Assembly (NCBI GenBank): GCA_022563595.1
Contig: JADFNB010000001.1
Span: forward strand, 129,416-175,896
DNA length: 46,481 bases
Direction: 5' to 3'
Source: Gemmatimonadota bacterium
Lineage (GTDB): Bacteria; Gemmatimonadota; Gemmatimonadetes; Gemmatimonadales; GWC2-71-9
Part shown: positions 15,134-25,003 of the stretch, in pieces
How the letters are laid out: every line of letters begins with the position of its first letter
Numbering within the stretch: position 1 is the stretch's first letter
Made by a program: the position numbers and the translations under genes
Notes under the pieces: generated by a model
The model's database searches: none
What the model was told of the DNA's origin: nothing
Seen by the model: the letters and a program-made list of their open reading frames with translations, nothing else

Positions 15134-16698
15134 GGGATCAACGCCTCGCGCGCGAACCGCACCAGCCCGGCCTCGGTGGCGACCCAGAGATACTCGCCGT
15201 TGACGACGAGGTCGCGGACCGGCCCCGGAACGTCGCCCGGTACACGGTAGAACCGGTAGTCGCGGATCGCGAACCGGAAGAACGCGATCCCCCTCTGTCC
15301 GCCGATCCATACACCGCCGGCGTCCGGCGCCAGCGCGAAGACGGCTCCCAGATCAGGGCTGACCAACCGCTCGACGCGCCACTCCTCACCCGGCGCCCGC
15401 CAGATGATACGGTCGATGCTCGAGACGACAACGGTGTCGGCAACCTGCGCGATCGCGACGATAGCGGTCTTGAGGTCGGGCACGGCGGCCACGTCAGCGG
15501 GTAGGAAGATCCCCTGATCCGGCGTAGCGCGCCCCAGCCCATCGGTGGTTCCGACCCACACCGTGTCCCGCGCCGCCGAGAGCGCGAGCACCGGTACGGG
15601 CACCCCCCGTCCGAGCCGCCGTACCACACCATCGTTGGTGACGAACGCCAACCCGAACGCCGTTCCGACCCACACGCCCGACGGACCCTGTGCCAGGGCG
15701 AACGTATCCTCGTCAGGAAGACCTTGCGCCGTCCCCAGCCTGCGCGCGTCGCCGTCGGGCGCAAACCGCCACACGCCCCTATCGGTAGCCGCCCAGATCT
15801 CATCCCCCCGTCCGAGCAACGCCCGGACACCGGTGATCCCCAGACCAGTGGCACGGGGGCCCTCCCGATACGCGTAGCGCTGGAGGTCTTCGCCGACGAA
15901 GGTCAGTCCTGAGCGTCGGCTCCGGTGATCGGTGCCGGCCCACACACCGCCGTGTACGGCGAGCAACGCCCCTACCCCCGGGGCGAGCAGCCCGAACGGC
16001 AGCCGCTCGAACTGCGCGATGAGGGCGTCGAGCCGGATCACTCCGAGACCGTCCGTACCCAGGTAGTACTCCTCCGCCAACGGGACCGCGACCGCGCTGG
16101 TGTAGCGGAACGTGCGGAACCGCTCGTCGGTGAGCACCACCCCGCGCATCGCGTCGGCGACCGGTTGCCGGGCGAAGAACTCGTCGAGCGTCAGCTGGCC
16201 CACCCGTCTCCCGGGAGGCGGGAGCCTGGTCGCGGGCATAGGGATGAATGACCCACCCGGGAGCAGTTCCCACCCGCCGCCGGTGAGCACGTAGATGCCG
16301 CGGAACGGATCGTCACGGTCGTAGAACATGGCGCGCACGCCGCCCGGAATGACCACCGACTCGAACCGGCGCAGCACCGGCCGGTACCGGATCAGACCCT
16401 GCGCGGTGGCCAGCCATACGGACTCGTCCGTAGGGTCGGCGAGCGCGGCCCGCACCGGTTCTCTGGGATAGCCGTCGACGAATGTTATGGGCGGCTCCCA
16501 GCGCCTGAACTGCCGGTCGTAGAGGCCCAGGCCGTTGCGCGTCGCAACGAACACCAGCCGGTCGGTCGCCGCCAGCGCCACTACCACGCTGAAATCGGAG
16601 ATCACGGCCCGCTCTTCCGCACGCCAGAACCGGCTGCCCTGCGCGGCGGCCGGGAGCGGTGCGACCGACGCTGCGGCAGCGAGCGCGAGCCAACGCAT
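15130..16698 (-). CDS. Secreted beta-propeller protein (two-component-regulator propeller repeats)
   Basis: 522 residues. The ATG at 16698 shares one base with the upstream TGA (TGATG); the frame upstream overlaps the nnr gene and is not used. MRWLALAAAASVAPLPAAAQ is a signal peptide. Repeats with the Reg_prop-like pattern [VL]W[VI][AG]T..GL are spread along the protein: LVFVATRNGLGLY, SVWLATAQGLIRY, EIWAATDRGVWRF, GVWVGTAFGLAFV, TVWVGTTDGLGRA, GVWIGGQRGIAFF and LWVATEAGLVRF. This suggests one seven-bladed propeller, in the periplasm or outside. No kinase or transmembrane part follows, unlike hybrid two-component sensors with the same repeats. The ligand is unknown. Confidence 0.82.
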   Translation of the reverse strand: MRWLALAAAASVAPLPAAAQGSRFWRAEERAVISDFSVVVALAATDRLVFVATRNGLGLYDRQFRRWEPPITFVDGYPREPVRAALADPTDESVWLATAQGLIRYRPVLRRFESVVIPGGVRAMFYDRDDPFRGIYVLTGGGWELLPGGSFIPMPATRLPPPGRRVGQLTLDEFFARQPVADAMRGVVLTDERFRTFRYTSAVAVPLAEEYYLGTDGLGVIRLDALIAQFERLPFGLLAPGVGALLAVHGGVWAGTDHRSRRSGLTFVGEDLQRYAYREGPRATGLGITGVRALLGRGDEIWAATDRGVWRFAPDGDARRLGTAQGLPDEDTFALAQGPSGVWVGTAFGLAFVTNDGVVRRLGRGVPVPVLALSAARDTVWVGTTDGLGRATPDQGIFLPADVAAVPDLKTAIVAIAQVADTVVVSSIDRIIWRAPGEEWRVERLVSPDLGAVFALAPDAGGVWIGGQRGIAFFRFAIRDYRFYRVPGDVPGPVRDLVVNGEYLWVATEAGLVRFAREALIP

Positions 16699-18257
16699 CA
16701 GTCGACGGCCGGGAGATCGAGCACCGCCAGGGACGGCGGTTCCGGAGCTGGCAGGTTGTTCCACTCCCGCCAGAGCACGGGAAACGCGGCGCTCACGTCC
16801 TCGGGTCGGCTCGCCCGGACGGTGTGTCGCGCCGAGGCGATCTCGGCGGCGCGCCCCAGCGCCTGAGCGCCGAGGGCAGCCGCGTCGCCCAACCCGAGGC
16901 CCCGGGCGAGGAAGGCTGCAATACATCCCGCGAGCAGATCGCCGCTGCCGCCGGTGGCGAGAGACGGGTTGCCGGCGGCGACCACGCGCACGCCCCGCGG
17001 CTCCGCGATGACCGTCGGCACGCCCTTCAACAGCAGCGCAGCCGTCGCGGACCCGGCCATGAGCGATGCCAACGCTTCCGCAGGGGCGGCGAACCGATCA
17101 TCGCGCCCCAGGTCGGCGAGGTCGGGGAACGCGGTGGCGAACTCGCCGGGATGGGGCGTGAGCACGCGGGGTGCCGTCCCCAGCGCGAGCTTGCCCTGAA
17201 GCGCATGGAACGCGTCGGCGTCGATGACCAGAGGCGCGCTCGCCCGGTCCAATACGGCGGCCGCGAACGCTTTCCGGTCGTCGCCCCGCCCCCGCCCCAG
17301 TCCGGGACCCAGCACGATCGCATCCGCCCACGCGACGGCTTCCTCGAGTTCGGGCTCGAGGCCCGGCCCCAGGACGGTCGGGACGGTGAGCGCGTCGGGG
17401 AAGTTGGTTTGCGCCGCCCGCACCGACGGCTCGCTGAGGGCTAGCTTCACCAATCCCGCACCACACGCGAAGGCCGATCGGGCTACGTGCATCGCCGCGC
17501 CGGCCATCCCCCGGTCGCCGCCGATGACCAGGATCCGTCCGCGGTCCCCCTTATGCATCGCCGCTCCCATCCGCGGCAGCACGCCACCGGCCCACCGGTC
17601 GGTGACGAGCATGGGCCAGGACGGATCGGCAGGTGGGAACCCGATGTCGACCGCCACGACCCGTCCTACCCACTCGCGCTGAAGGAGATGCCCGCGTCGG
17701 AATCCACCGAACGTCACGGTGAGAGCGGCCCGCACAGGACCGTGCGCCTCGCCGCTGGTGAGGTCCAGCCCGGTGGGTCCGTCGATCGCCGCCACCGGCG
17801 CCGCGTGCTCCGCGATGGCACGTGCGAGAGAGGCCAGCGGGTCGCGGGGCGGCCCACCGGCGCCGGTCCCGAGGAGAGCGTCGATAACCAGCCCGGCTGC
17901 CGGCCAGGAGGCACCCGCATCGAGCAGCGCGACCCCGTCGGCGAGCGCCAGCCGACGATTCGCCTCGCAGTCTCTCGAGCGGTCCTTGGCGGTCTCGCAC
18001 GCACTCACCCGGATGCCCATCGCCCGAAGCACCCGAGCCACCACCCACCCGTCTCCGCCGTTGTTGCCGAACCCGGCGGCCAGCAACACACCTTGATCGA
18101 GCACGGCGGCGAATTCCCGCGCGATGACCTGCGCCGCGGCACGGCCGGCGGCTTCCATCAGCACCCGGCTCGGGATCGCGGCGTCTTCGCGCGCGCGGGT
18201 GTCCCACGCCGCCGCCTCGGCGGCCGTGAGCACGGGAACAACGCCGGCGTCGATCAC
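16698..18257 (-). CDS. nnr: Bifunctional NAD(P)HX epimerase / ADP-dependent NAD(P)HX dehydratase
   Basis: About 519 residues from the GTG at 18257 (VIDAGVVPVLTAAEAAAWDT); a TTG at 18284 and a GTG at 18236 are alternatives. It repairs hydrated, inactive NADH and NADPH. The N-terminal epimerase half shows AAGRAAAQVIAREFA, AAGFGNNGGDGWVVARVLRA (NNGGDG), IDALLGTGAGGPPRD and AIDGPTGLDLTSGE. The C-terminal dehydratase (ribokinase-like) half shows HKGDRGRILVIGGDRGMAGA, VLGPGLGRGRGDD, RVLTPHPGEFATAFPDL, LLLKGVPTVIA and GNPSLATGGSGDLLAGCIAA. Both domains look complete, at typical fused length. It is coupled to the propeller gene by a 1-bp overlap. Confidence 0.96.
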   Translation of the reverse strand: MIDAGVVPVLTAAEAAAWDTRAREDAAIPSRVLMEAAGRAAAQVIAREFAAVLDQGVLLAAGFGNNGGDGWVVARVLRAMGIRVSACETAKDRSRDCEANRRLALADGVALLDAGASWPAAGLVIDALLGTGAGGPPRDPLASLARAIAEHAAPVAAIDGPTGLDLTSGEAHGPVRAALTVTFGGFRRGHLLQREWVGRVVAVDIGFPPADPSWPMLVTDRWAGGVLPRMGAAMHKGDRGRILVIGGDRGMAGAAMHVARSAFACGAGLVKLALSEPSVRAAQTNFPDALTVPTVLGPGLEPELEEAVAWADAIVLGPGLGRGRGDDRKAFAAAVLDRASAPLVIDADAFHALQGKLALGTAPRVLTPHPGEFATAFPDLADLGRDDRFAAPAEALASLMAGSATAALLLKGVPTVIAEPRGVRVVAAGNPSLATGGSGDLLAGCIAAFLARGLGLGDAAALGAQALGRAAEIASARHTVRASRPEDVSAAFPVLWREWNNLPAPEPPSLAVLDLPAVD

Positions 18258-18326
18258 AACGGAATCAGTTCGCGACCCCCGCAACCCGGGCGGCCCGAAA
18301 GGTAAGGATGGACGATTGCCGGCGGT

Positions 18327-18518
18327 CTACTTGAAGCCCTGGCCGATGGCCCGGCCCAGGGAGATCTCGCCGTTGTCGATCCGCAGGTTGAAGCCGCACG
18401 AAGGGTTCGTGCACACCCACGCCTTGTACATGATCGATGCGCCGTCGCGTCCGTAGTCAGACAGCGGAATGAGTACCCCATCGCTGCATTTCTGACACCG
18501 AGGCCACTCAATCTCCAT
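18327..18518 (-). CDS. Small zinc-ribbon protein
   Basis: 63 residues from the ATG at 18518 with a GGAAGGGGG ribosome-binding site about 8 bp upstream; a GTG two codons earlier is possible. MEIEWPRCQKCSDGVLIPLS, DYGRDGASIMYKAWVCTNPS and CGFNLRIDNGEISLGRAIG contain CxxC and CxxxxC pairs that should bind one zinc. Near-identical small proteins occur in several phyla, by recall. No function is known. It lies in the same-strand run between a Minf_1886-family gene and nnr, with short gaps. Confidence 0.8.
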   Translation of the reverse strand: MEIEWPRCQKCSDGVLIPLSDYGRDGASIMYKAWVCTNPSCGFNLRIDNGEISLGRAIGQGFK

Positions 18519-18563
18519 TGGCACCCCCTTCCGATCCGTCCCCGCCCCCGCCCCCGCGCTGCC

Positions 18564-18962
18564 CTATCGCCCGCCGGCGGCGTGGCTCACGCCCGACCAC
18601 GGATAGTCTCCTTCGAAAGCCTCGGCGAATTCGTACACGCCGTCGAAGTCTCCGATCCGATCCTGCGGCTGGCCGATCAGCAGACCAAGATCGATCAGCG
18701 AGTAGACGATCCGCCCGAGGTCACCGGTAGAATCTATCCCCCAATGCCGGAGCACTGTCCCTGCGGTCAAACCGAATTGCTCGCGCGCGAAATCACGACA
18801 CGCCCACGCCAACTCGTCGCCGGCGATGTGACCGCGCGTGGGGCGGTGTTGCTGGCAATACTCCAGCCCCGCCAGCACGAACAGGTATGCCTGCGGATGG
18901 TACCGCCCGTCGCGCGCCTCGAGGCGCTCGACAAGTTCGTCGGCCAGTTGCAGCTCGAACAC
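18564..18962 (-). CDS. Minf_1886-family protein
   Basis: 132 residues: MFELQLADELVERLEARDGR, YHPQAYLFVLAGLEYCQQHR, then RGHIAGDELAWACRDFAREQFGLTAGTVLRHWGIDSTGDLGRIVYSLIDLGLLIGQPQDRIGDFDGVYEFAEAF. This matches the Minf_1886 family pattern: 'dpRY...AYlFv..aLey', 'H.sG.eLl.g.rd.a..qFG..a..vL..WGi..t.DfG.IVf.Lie.gll...e.D...DF...ydF..aF'. Family function is uncharacterised. The gene follows glyA by 45 bp and precedes the zinc-ribbon gene by 45 bp. Confidence 0.85.
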   Translation of the reverse strand: MFELQLADELVERLEARDGRYHPQAYLFVLAGLEYCQQHRPTRGHIAGDELAWACRDFAREQFGLTAGTVLRHWGIDSTGDLGRIVYSLIDLGLLIGQPQDRIGDFDGVYEFAEAFEGDYPWSGVSHAAGGR

Positions 18963-19007
18963 GGTAGTAAGGTGAGACCGAAAGCGCCAAGGAGCAAGTG
19001 CGCCGAA

Positions 19008-20273
19008 CTAGTTGGCGGCCGCGGCGGAGACCGGAGAGAGCGGGAACGCAGCGGCGAGTTCGCGCACCTCGCCCCGAATCCGTTCCAGCGCGGTTGCATT
19101 CTCCCGTTCGCGCAGAGCCCGGTCCATCAGTTCCCCAATGCGCTGCATCTCGCTCTCGGCCATCCCGCGCGTCGTGAGCGCCGCCGTCCCGACTCGCACC
19201 CCGCTAGTGACGAACGGCGACCGCGGATCGCCAGGTATCGTGTTCTTGTTGAGGTGTATTCCGACGCCGTCGAGCGTCTCCTGCGCCGCCTTCCCCGTCA
19301 GCTCCTTCGAGCGAAGGTCGACCAGCAGCAGGTGGCTGTCGGTGCCGCCCGAGACGAGGTGGTAACCACGCTCCGCCAGCGCCTCGCCCAGCGCCCGCGC
19401 GTTGCGGATCACCTGCACGGCGTAGGTCTTGAACTCGGGCTTCAGCGCCTCGCCGAACGCCACCGCCTTACCGGCGATCACGTGCTCCAGTGGACCGCCC
19501 TGCGTGCCCGGGAACACCTGCTTGTCGATCGCCTTGCCCAGCGACTCCCGGCTCAGGATGAACCCGCCGCGCGGACCGCGCAGCGTCTTGTGTGTGGTGC
19601 TAGTGACGATATCGGCGTGCGGCACAGGGGACGGATAGGCGTCACCCGCGACCAGACCCGAGTAGTGTGCCATGTCGACCAGCAGCACCGCGTCGGATTC
19701 TCTGGCGATGTCGGCGAATGCCGCCCAGTCGATCACCCGCGGATACGCGCTGGCCCCCGCAATCAGCAGTTTGGGGCGGAAGGCACGCACCGCCTCGCGC
19801 ACACGGTCCATATCGAGTAGCCCCGTCGCCTCGTCTACGCCGTACTGCGAGACCTCGAACAGCCGGCCGCTCACGTTCACGGGCGACCCGTGGGTGAGGT
19901 GCCCGCCGTGCGACAGCTCCATTCCCATCAGGCGGTCGCCGGCCTGGAGGACCGCCATGTAGGCCGCAAAGTTCGCCTGGGCGCCACTATGCGGCTGTAC
20001 GTTGGCGCGCTCGGCTCCGAACAGCTCGATGGCGCGATCGATCGCGAGCTGCTCGATCTCGTCGACCACCTCGCAGCCGCCGTAATACCGTTTGCGGGGA
20101 TAGCCCTCAGCGTACTTGTTGGTGAGTTCGGAGCCGACCGCCTCGAGGATTGCGGGCGAGGTGAAGTTCTCGCTCGCGATCAGCTCCAGCCCGTCCTCTT
20201 GCCGAGCTATCTCTCGCTGGATCAGAGCGTAGACGATGGGGTCTGTCTCTTCCAGATGCGGTCGACGATTCAT
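19008..20273 (-). CDS. glyA: Serine hydroxymethyltransferase
   Basis: 421 residues. PLP enzyme converting serine and tetrahydrofolate to glycine and 5,10-methylene-THF, supplying one-carbon units. Motifs: [79 protein letters not shown], then [20 protein letters not shown] containing the PLP-binding Lys, [20 protein letters not shown] and [14 protein letters not shown]. Length and motifs are standard. It starts 6 bp after the upstream dehydrogenase stop. Its product feeds the purN/purH purine pathway found at 33986-36199. Confidence 0.98.
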   Translation of the reverse strand: MNRRPHLEETDPIVYALIQREIARQEDGLELIASENFTSPAILEAVGSELTNKYAEGYPRKRYYGGCEVVDEIEQLAIDRAIELFGAERANVQPHSGAQANFAAYMAVLQAGDRLMGMELSHGGHLTHGSPVNVSGRLFEVSQYGVDEATGLLDMDRVREAVRAFRPKLLIAGASAYPRVIDWAAFADIARESDAVLLVDMAHYSGLVAGDAYPSPVPHADIVTSTTHKTLRGPRGGFILSRESLGKAIDKQVFPGTQGGPLEHVIAGKAVAFGEALKPEFKTYAVQVIRNARALGEALAERGYHLVSGGTDSHLLLVDLRSKELTGKAAQETLDGVGIHLNKNTIPGDPRSPFVTSGVRVGTAALTTRGMAESEMQRIGELMDRALRERENATALERIRGEVRELAAAFPLSPVSAAAAN

Positions 20274-20279
20274 AGCGGT

Positions 20280-21416
20280 TCAGATCCGATGCGGCAGGCC
20301 CCGTGACCTCTCCGCCTGTGAGACACGTTGCTCCGCAAGATGGTCGGCGGCACGGTACGAAGGGATCTTCTGCTCTCCGGCTATCGCAAGTACTCTCAGG
20401 ATCGTATCGTAGATCTCACCGGCCTTGTCATGGGCCCACTCCAGGTTCCAACCTTCGATCTCGGCGTTCACGTTGATCAGGCCGCCACTATTGATAACAT
20501 AGTCGGGGGCGTAGGTGATCCCCATCTCGTTCAGGGCATCCCCGTGCCGCTCGCGGTGGAGCTGGTTGTTAGCCGCGCCCGCCACTATGCTGACCTTGAG
20601 CACCTTAAGCGTGTCGTCGTTGATCACCGCTCCCAGGGCGCACGGCGCGAAGACGTCCGCCGCGACGCCGTGGATCTCGTCGGGAGCCACCGATGCGGCG
20701 CCGAACTCGTCAACCACCCGCTTCACCTTGTCGTCGTCGATGTCCGTGACGATGAGCTTGGCCCCCTCCTCGTGGAGGTGCTTGCACAGATAGTAGCCGA
20801 CGTGTCCAACGCCTTGAACGGCGACGGTCTTTCCGGTCAGCGAATCGCTACCATAGCGGACCTTCGCGCAAGCCTGCATCCCGCGGAACGTGCCGAATGC
20901 GGTCACCGGGGACGGGTCGCCGAACCCGCCGACGAGCCCGAAGACGTGGCTCGTCTCCTTCCGCACCCATTCCATGTCGCTCGGGCTCGTGCCCACATCT
21001 TCCGCCGTGATGTAGCGGCCGGCCAACGATTCTACGTGGCGGCCGTGCGCGCGGAAGATTGCCTCGCGCTTCTTCGTACAGTGATCGCCAATGACGACGC
21101 TCTTGCCGCCACCCAGATCGAGCCCCGCCATGGCGGCCTTGTAGGTCATCCCGCGCGCGAGCCGGAGCACGTCGCGCAGCGCGTCGTCGTCGGTATCGTA
21201 GTGCCAGAACCGGGTCCCGCCGAGCGCCGGGCCAAGCGCCGTGTTGTGTATGGCGATGATCCCGCGGTATCCGCACTCGGGGTCGAACCAGTAGCTGACC
21301 TGTTCGTGGTGATAGACGGAGAGTTTGTCGAACACCTCGGCCGCGGGCTCGTCTGCCGCGCGCTGCAGGGCGTCCGGGGTCGTCACGCGTCTCGTCACGA
21401 TTCGCTCACTTGGCAT
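20280..21416 (-). CDS. Glu/Leu/Phe/Val dehydrogenase (leucine-dehydrogenase-like)
   Basis: 378 residues from the ATG at 21416, which overlaps the 3' end of hbd by 11 bp; a GTG at 21398 is an alternative. The enzyme oxidatively deaminates an amino acid, most likely branched-chain, with NAD+. Visible: [47 protein letters not shown] (glycine-rich site and catalytic Lys in MTYKAA), [14 protein letters not shown], the NAD site [28 protein letters not shown] and VAGAANNQL. The length (about 370) fits leucine/valine dehydrogenases rather than the longer glutamate enzymes. Substrate specificity cannot be proven from sequence alone. Confidence 0.92.
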   Translation of the reverse strand: MPSERIVTRRVTTPDALQRAADEPAAEVFDKLSVYHHEQVSYWFDPECGYRGIIAIHNTALGPALGGTRFWHYDTDDDALRDVLRLARGMTYKAAMAGLDLGGGKSVVIGDHCTKKREAIFRAHGRHVESLAGRYITAEDVGTSPSDMEWVRKETSHVFGLVGGFGDPSPVTAFGTFRGMQACAKVRYGSDSLTGKTVAVQGVGHVGYYLCKHLHEEGAKLIVTDIDDDKVKRVVDEFGAASVAPDEIHGVAADVFAPCALGAVINDDTLKVLKVSIVAGAANNQLHRERHGDALNEMGITYAPDYVINSGGLINVNAEIEGWNLEWAHDKAGEIYDTILRVLAIAGEQKIPSYRAADHLAEQRVSQAERSRGLPHRI

Positions 21417-22254
21417 AGTCGTAGAATCCACGACCGCTCTTCCGGCCCAATCGGCCGGCGGCGACCATCTTCCGCAGCAGCGGGCACGGCCGATACTTGT
21501 CGTCGCCGAGGCCGCGGTGCAGCACCTCGAGGATCGCCAGGCACACGTCCAACCCGATGAGGTCGGCAAGCGCCAGCGGTCCCATCGGGTGGTTCATCCC
21601 GAGCTTCATCACCGTATCGACTGCTTCCGGCTCCGCCACCCCTTCCATCACACAGAAAACCGCCTCGTTGATCATCGGCAGCAGCACCCGGTTGGACACG
21701 AATCCGGGGTAGTCGTTCGCTTCCACCGGTGTCTTCCCCAGGGCTTTGGCGATCTCGACCACTGTCGCGGTGGTCTCGTCGGATGTCGCGAGCCCGCGAA
21801 TCACCTCTACCAGCTTCATCATCGGGACGGGGTTCATGAAATGCATCCCAATGACCTGCTCCGCGCGCCCCGTACGCGCCCCTATCTCGGTAATGGAGAT
21901 CGATGACGTGTTGCTGGCGAGGATCGCCCCGGCCGGCGCGGTCCGGTCGAGCTGCTCGAAGATCTGGAACTTCACGTCCGGCACCTCACTCGCCGCTTCG
22001 ACGACCAGTTCGGTGTCGGATGCCGCGTCCAGTTCCGTGCCAGTGGAGATACGCGCCAAAGCGGCGTCGCGATCGCTTTCCGACAGCGTACCCCGCTTGA
22101 TCTGCCGGTCCATGTTCTTCCGGATGGTGGCGAGCGCACCGTCCAGCCGCGCCTTGTCGACGTCCACGAGCGCCACCTGTGTCCCATGCTGCGCGAACAC
22201 ATGGGCGATCCCGTTGCCCATCGTTCCCGCTCCGATCACGGCAACTTTTTCCAT
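21406..22254 (-). CDS. hbd: 3-hydroxybutyryl-CoA dehydrogenase
   Basis: 282 residues from the ATG at 22254, preceded by GGGAGGT. It interconverts acetoacetyl-CoA and 3-hydroxybutyryl-CoA with NAD(P)H. The N-terminal Rossmann motif [21 protein letters not shown] is followed by [35 protein letters not shown], then the catalytic segment [17 protein letters not shown] (His), [20 protein letters not shown] and the C-terminal domain [18 protein letters not shown]...[27 protein letters not shown]. The length is standard for stand-alone enzymes. It overlaps the upstream CPBP gene by 19 bp and shares a unit with the thiolase, whose product it can reduce. Confidence 0.97.
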   Translation of the reverse strand: MEKVAVIGAGTMGNGIAHVFAQHGTQVALVDVDKARLDGALATIRKNMDRQIKRGTLSESDRDAALARISTGTELDAASDTELVVEAASEVPDVKFQIFEQLDRTAPAGAILASNTSSISITEIGARTGRAEQVIGMHFMNPVPMMKLVEVIRGLATSDETTATVVEIAKALGKTPVEANDYPGFVSNRVLLPMINEAVFCVMEGVAEPEAVDTVMKLGMNHPMGPLALADLIGLDVCLAILEVLHRGLGDDKYRPCPLLRKMVAAGRLGRKSGRGFYDYAK

Positions 22255-23105
22255 GGACCGTCGACCTCCCCCCGCATGTTCCGTCGCACCCACCAGGCCA
22301 GCGCCGCCGCCAGAACGGCGCTCGCCGCCAACCCGCCCTCCGGCCCGAACCGCCCGCCCGTTACCAGGTCGAGCGGACCGGGAAAATACTCGACTGCCGG
22401 CAACCCGAACCGCAGGCCGCTGACCGGCGCGTCCGCCGCCAACACGAGGGTTGCGTTCCAGCCCAGGTGCAGGCCAACCGCGCCTGAGAGGCCGGTGCGA
22501 CCCAAAAACACCGCGCTCAGCAGGAGCGACGCAATCCCGATGTTCACGAGTCCGAGCACCGATACGTCGGGGTTGCCGACGTGCGCGGCCGTGAACACCA
22601 GCGCGAGCGTCACGCTCGCGGCGATCGGTCCGGCGGCCTCCGCCAGACGCGCCAGCGGGAACCCGCGAAACAGCAACTCCTCGAGCAGCGCTGCCAGCGC
22701 CAGGCCGACCGCCAGCGGTACCGCCACACCCAGATACGACTCCTCCATCGCCGGCGCGACGACGATTCTGGCGCCACCCACGACGGTGATACCGAGGACC
22801 GCCAGCGCCAGTCCGCATCCCCATGCCGCCCCTAACCCGAGCCCGCGCCCGCCCTGCGGGCGCCAGCCGATCCGGGCGATGCTCCACGCCGTGCTCCTGA
22901 CCAGGACTCCGTAGACGGCGAACACCGCGACCAGGCTCGGCACCGCCAGGGCGAGGAGACCGCGTCCCGTGTTCCGCCAGCCGCCACGCCCCGCCAGCGC
23001 GGCATCCTGGAGCCATTCCGCAGCGCCCGCCAGGATGGCAAACGCTACGTAGAATGCGCCAAGCGCGAGGATAGCCCGGGCGACCTGGGTCGTCCAGTGC
23101 CACAA
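22236..23105 (-). CDS. CPBP-family intramembrane metalloprotease-like protein
   Basis: About 289 residues from a TTG at 23105 ([20 protein letters not shown]); the longer upstream frame overlaps bioY and has shadow composition, so it is excluded. It has roughly eight membrane segments. CPBP (Abi/CAAX-like) signatures are complete: [20 protein letters not shown] (EExxxR), [13 protein letters not shown] (FxxxH) and [17 protein letters not shown] (HxxxN). These are the metal and catalytic residues of this intramembrane protease family. The gene is sandwiched between bioY (14-bp gap) and hbd (19-bp overlap). The substrate is unknown; a role linked to the neighbours is inference only. Confidence 0.88.
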   Translation of the reverse strand: MWHWTTQVARAILALGAFYVAFAILAGAAEWLQDAALAGRGGWRNTGRGLLALAVPSLVAVFAVYGVLVRSTAWSIARIGWRPQGGRGLGLGAAWGCGLALAVLGITVVGGARIVVAPAMEESYLGVAVPLAVGLALAALLEELLFRGFPLARLAEAAGPIAASVTLALVFTAAHVGNPDVSVLGLVNIGIASLLLSAVFLGRTGLSGAVGLHLGWNATLVLAADAPVSGLRFGLPAVEYFPGPLDLVTGGRFGPEGGLAASAVLAAALAWWVRRNMRGEVDGPWKKLP

Positions 23106-23119
23106 CGAATCGCGCGCCC

Positions 23120-23695
23120 TCAGCGGAGCGCGCGAGCGATCTTCGGTGCGAATCGGCGAATGACGAGCGCGGCGACCACCAACTTCACGACGTCCCCCAC
23201 CAGGAATGGCAGCGATCCGGCCCGCACGGCGATTCCCAGATCGCCGCCGAGCAGGGCGAGCTGTGCTACGCCGCCTGCATGAATCACCAAGGTTGCGGCG
23301 ATGACCGCCACGCCGAGCCGCATCCAGCTCCGCCCCCCGGGGGCCACGCGACCCGCCAGCGCGGCAGCCAGCGGGAAGGCCAGCAAGTACCCGCCGGTCG
23401 GCCCGAACAGCCGTGCGATCCCCAGCACTCCGCCGGCCGCGAAGACCGGCAGCCCCATGATTCCCATCACCAGGTAGACAGCCAGACTCGTTGCGCCGAG
23501 CGTCGGTCCGAGCAGCCCACCCACGATGAGCACCGCCGGCACCTGTAAGGTTATTGGCACCGTGGTGCCGGGCAGCGGCACGGCGATCTGCGCGCCGAGC
23601 GTCACCAGCAGGGCGCCGGAGAGCAGCGCGACAACGCGCTTCAACCCGACATGCGACGCAACCGCGCGTTCGCTGGTCCGCACCGATTCCATCAT
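23120..23695 (-). CDS. bioY: Biotin transporter BioY (ECF S component)
   Basis: 191 residues, about six membrane spans. The first ATG overlaps the thiolase stop (ATGA). [39 protein letters not shown] and [35 protein letters not shown] are hallmark BioY segments. BioY is the biotin-binding membrane S component of energy-coupling factor transporters; it works with shared EcfAAT or BioMN, or in some cases alone. No bioM or bioN is in the window, nor biotin synthesis genes. It sits within a thiolase/hydroxyacyl-CoA dehydrogenase unit. Confidence 0.93.
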   Translation of the reverse strand: MMESVRTSERAVASHVGLKRVVALLSGALLVTLGAQIAVPLPGTTVPITLQVPAVLIVGGLLGPTLGATSLAVYLVMGIMGLPVFAAGGVLGIARLFGPTGGYLLAFPLAAALAGRVAPGGRSWMRLGVAVIAATLVIHAGGVAQLALLGGDLGIAVRAGSLPFLVGDVVKLVVAALVIRRFAPKIARALR

Positions 23696-24882
23696 GTTCG
23701 CTCCACGGAGAGGGCCACTGCGTTACCGCCACCCAAACACAACGTCGCCAATCCCGTCGCGCGGTCGCGATCGTGCATGGCGTACAACAAGGTCGTCAGC
23801 ACCCGGGCGCCGCTCGCGCCGAGCGGATGTCCCAGTGCCACGGCGCCACCGTTGACGTTCACGCGTTCCCAATCCCAACCGAGTCCGTTCCCGTCGGCGA
23901 GCGCCTGCACCGCGAACGCCTCGTTGGCCTCGATGAGATCGTAATCGTCGATCGCCGTCTTCGCTTTCGCCATCAGATTCTTCACGGCGACGATAGGAGC
24001 GAAGAACAAGTCTTGCGGCTCACCGCCACCCGTCGCGTACTGCGTGATTCGGGCCAGGACCGGCAGCCCATTCGCCTGCGCGAACGCTTCGGACGTCACC
24101 ACGAGGGCGCTAGCTCCGTCGTTCAGCCCGGACGCGTTGCCTGCCGTGACCGTTCCGCCCTTCTGGAACGCGGGCTGCAACTTCGCGAGCGCTTCCAGCG
24201 ACGTCTCCTTCCGGGGCGACTCGTCGGTGTCCAGCACCGTCGTGCCCTTCCGGCCCGTGATCTCTACCGGCACGATCTCCCGCCTGAACCGACCGGCCTC
24301 GATCGCCACCACGGCTTTCTGATGGCTCTCCGAGGCGAACTCGTCCTGCTGTGCGCGGCTGATACAGGCCTTCTGCGCCGTGTACTCGGCGTGCACGCCC
24401 ATGTGGCAGTCACCAAACGAACACCACAGACCGTCGTGCGCCAGTCCGTCGATCAGAGTCTGATTGCCGAACTTCACACCGTTCCGCATGCCCTGGAGAT
24501 AGAACGGCGCGGTCGACATGGACTCCATCCCGCCAGCCACGATGCACTCGGCGTCACCGGCCTTGATCGCCTGCGCCGCCAGCATCACCGCTTTGAGGCC
24601 TGAGCCACAGACCTTGTTGATCGTCATCGCGGGCACCTCGCCCGGGATCCCGCCGTGAATCGCCGCCTGGCGGGCCGACGCCTGGCCGCTGCCGCCCTGC
24701 ACCACGTGGCCCATGATGACCTCGTTGACCACCGCGGGCTCGACTCCGGCCCGGTGGACGGCCTCCCGCACGACGATGGCCCCCAGCTGCGGCGCGCTCA
24801 ACGGACTCAGGCCGCCAAGAAACTTGCCTACGGGCGTCCGGGTCGCGCTCACGATGACAGGACTGCGCGTTGTATCCGACAC
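23692..24882 (-). CDS. Acetyl-CoA C-acetyltransferase (thiolase)
   Basis: 396 residues. The GTG at 24882 is chosen because AAGGAAG lies 8 bp upstream (24897-24891); the upstream ATG at 24921 would put that site inside the gene. It condenses two acetyl-CoA to acetoacetyl-CoA or runs the reverse thiolysis. Motifs: VIVSATRTPVGKFLGGLSPL, nucleophile Cys in MTINKVCGSGLKAVMLAAQA, VAGGMESMSTAPFYL, VTAGNASGLNDGASALVV, IEANEAFAVQALA, GGAVALGHPLGASGARVLTTLLYAM (His) and LCLGGGNAVAL (second Cys). The downstream hbd product uses its acetoacetyl-CoA. It starts 121 bp after thrS. Confidence 0.96.
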   Translation of the reverse strand: MSDTTRSPVIVSATRTPVGKFLGGLSPLSAPQLGAIVVREAVHRAGVEPAVVNEVIMGHVVQGGSGQASARQAAIHGGIPGEVPAMTINKVCGSGLKAVMLAAQAIKAGDAECIVAGGMESMSTAPFYLQGMRNGVKFGNQTLIDGLAHDGLWCSFGDCHMGVHAEYTAQKACISRAQQDEFASESHQKAVVAIEAGRFRREIVPVEITGRKGTTVLDTDESPRKETSLEALAKLQPAFQKGGTVTAGNASGLNDGASALVVTSEAFAQANGLPVLARITQYATGGGEPQDLFFAPIVAVKNLMAKAKTAIDDYDLIEANEAFAVQALADGNGLGWDWERVNVNGGAVALGHPLGASGARVLTTLLYAMHDRDRATGLATLCLGGGNAVALSVERT

Positions 24883-25003
24883 TATTCCTACTTCCTTACT
24901 ATAGAGTCTCTGGATCGGCACGGACGACTATACGTGGGTGTGAAGCCGACGCAGGATGAAATCGGCGTAGCGTCGGGTAAGTTAGCGGGGTGGTAGACCC
25001 CTC

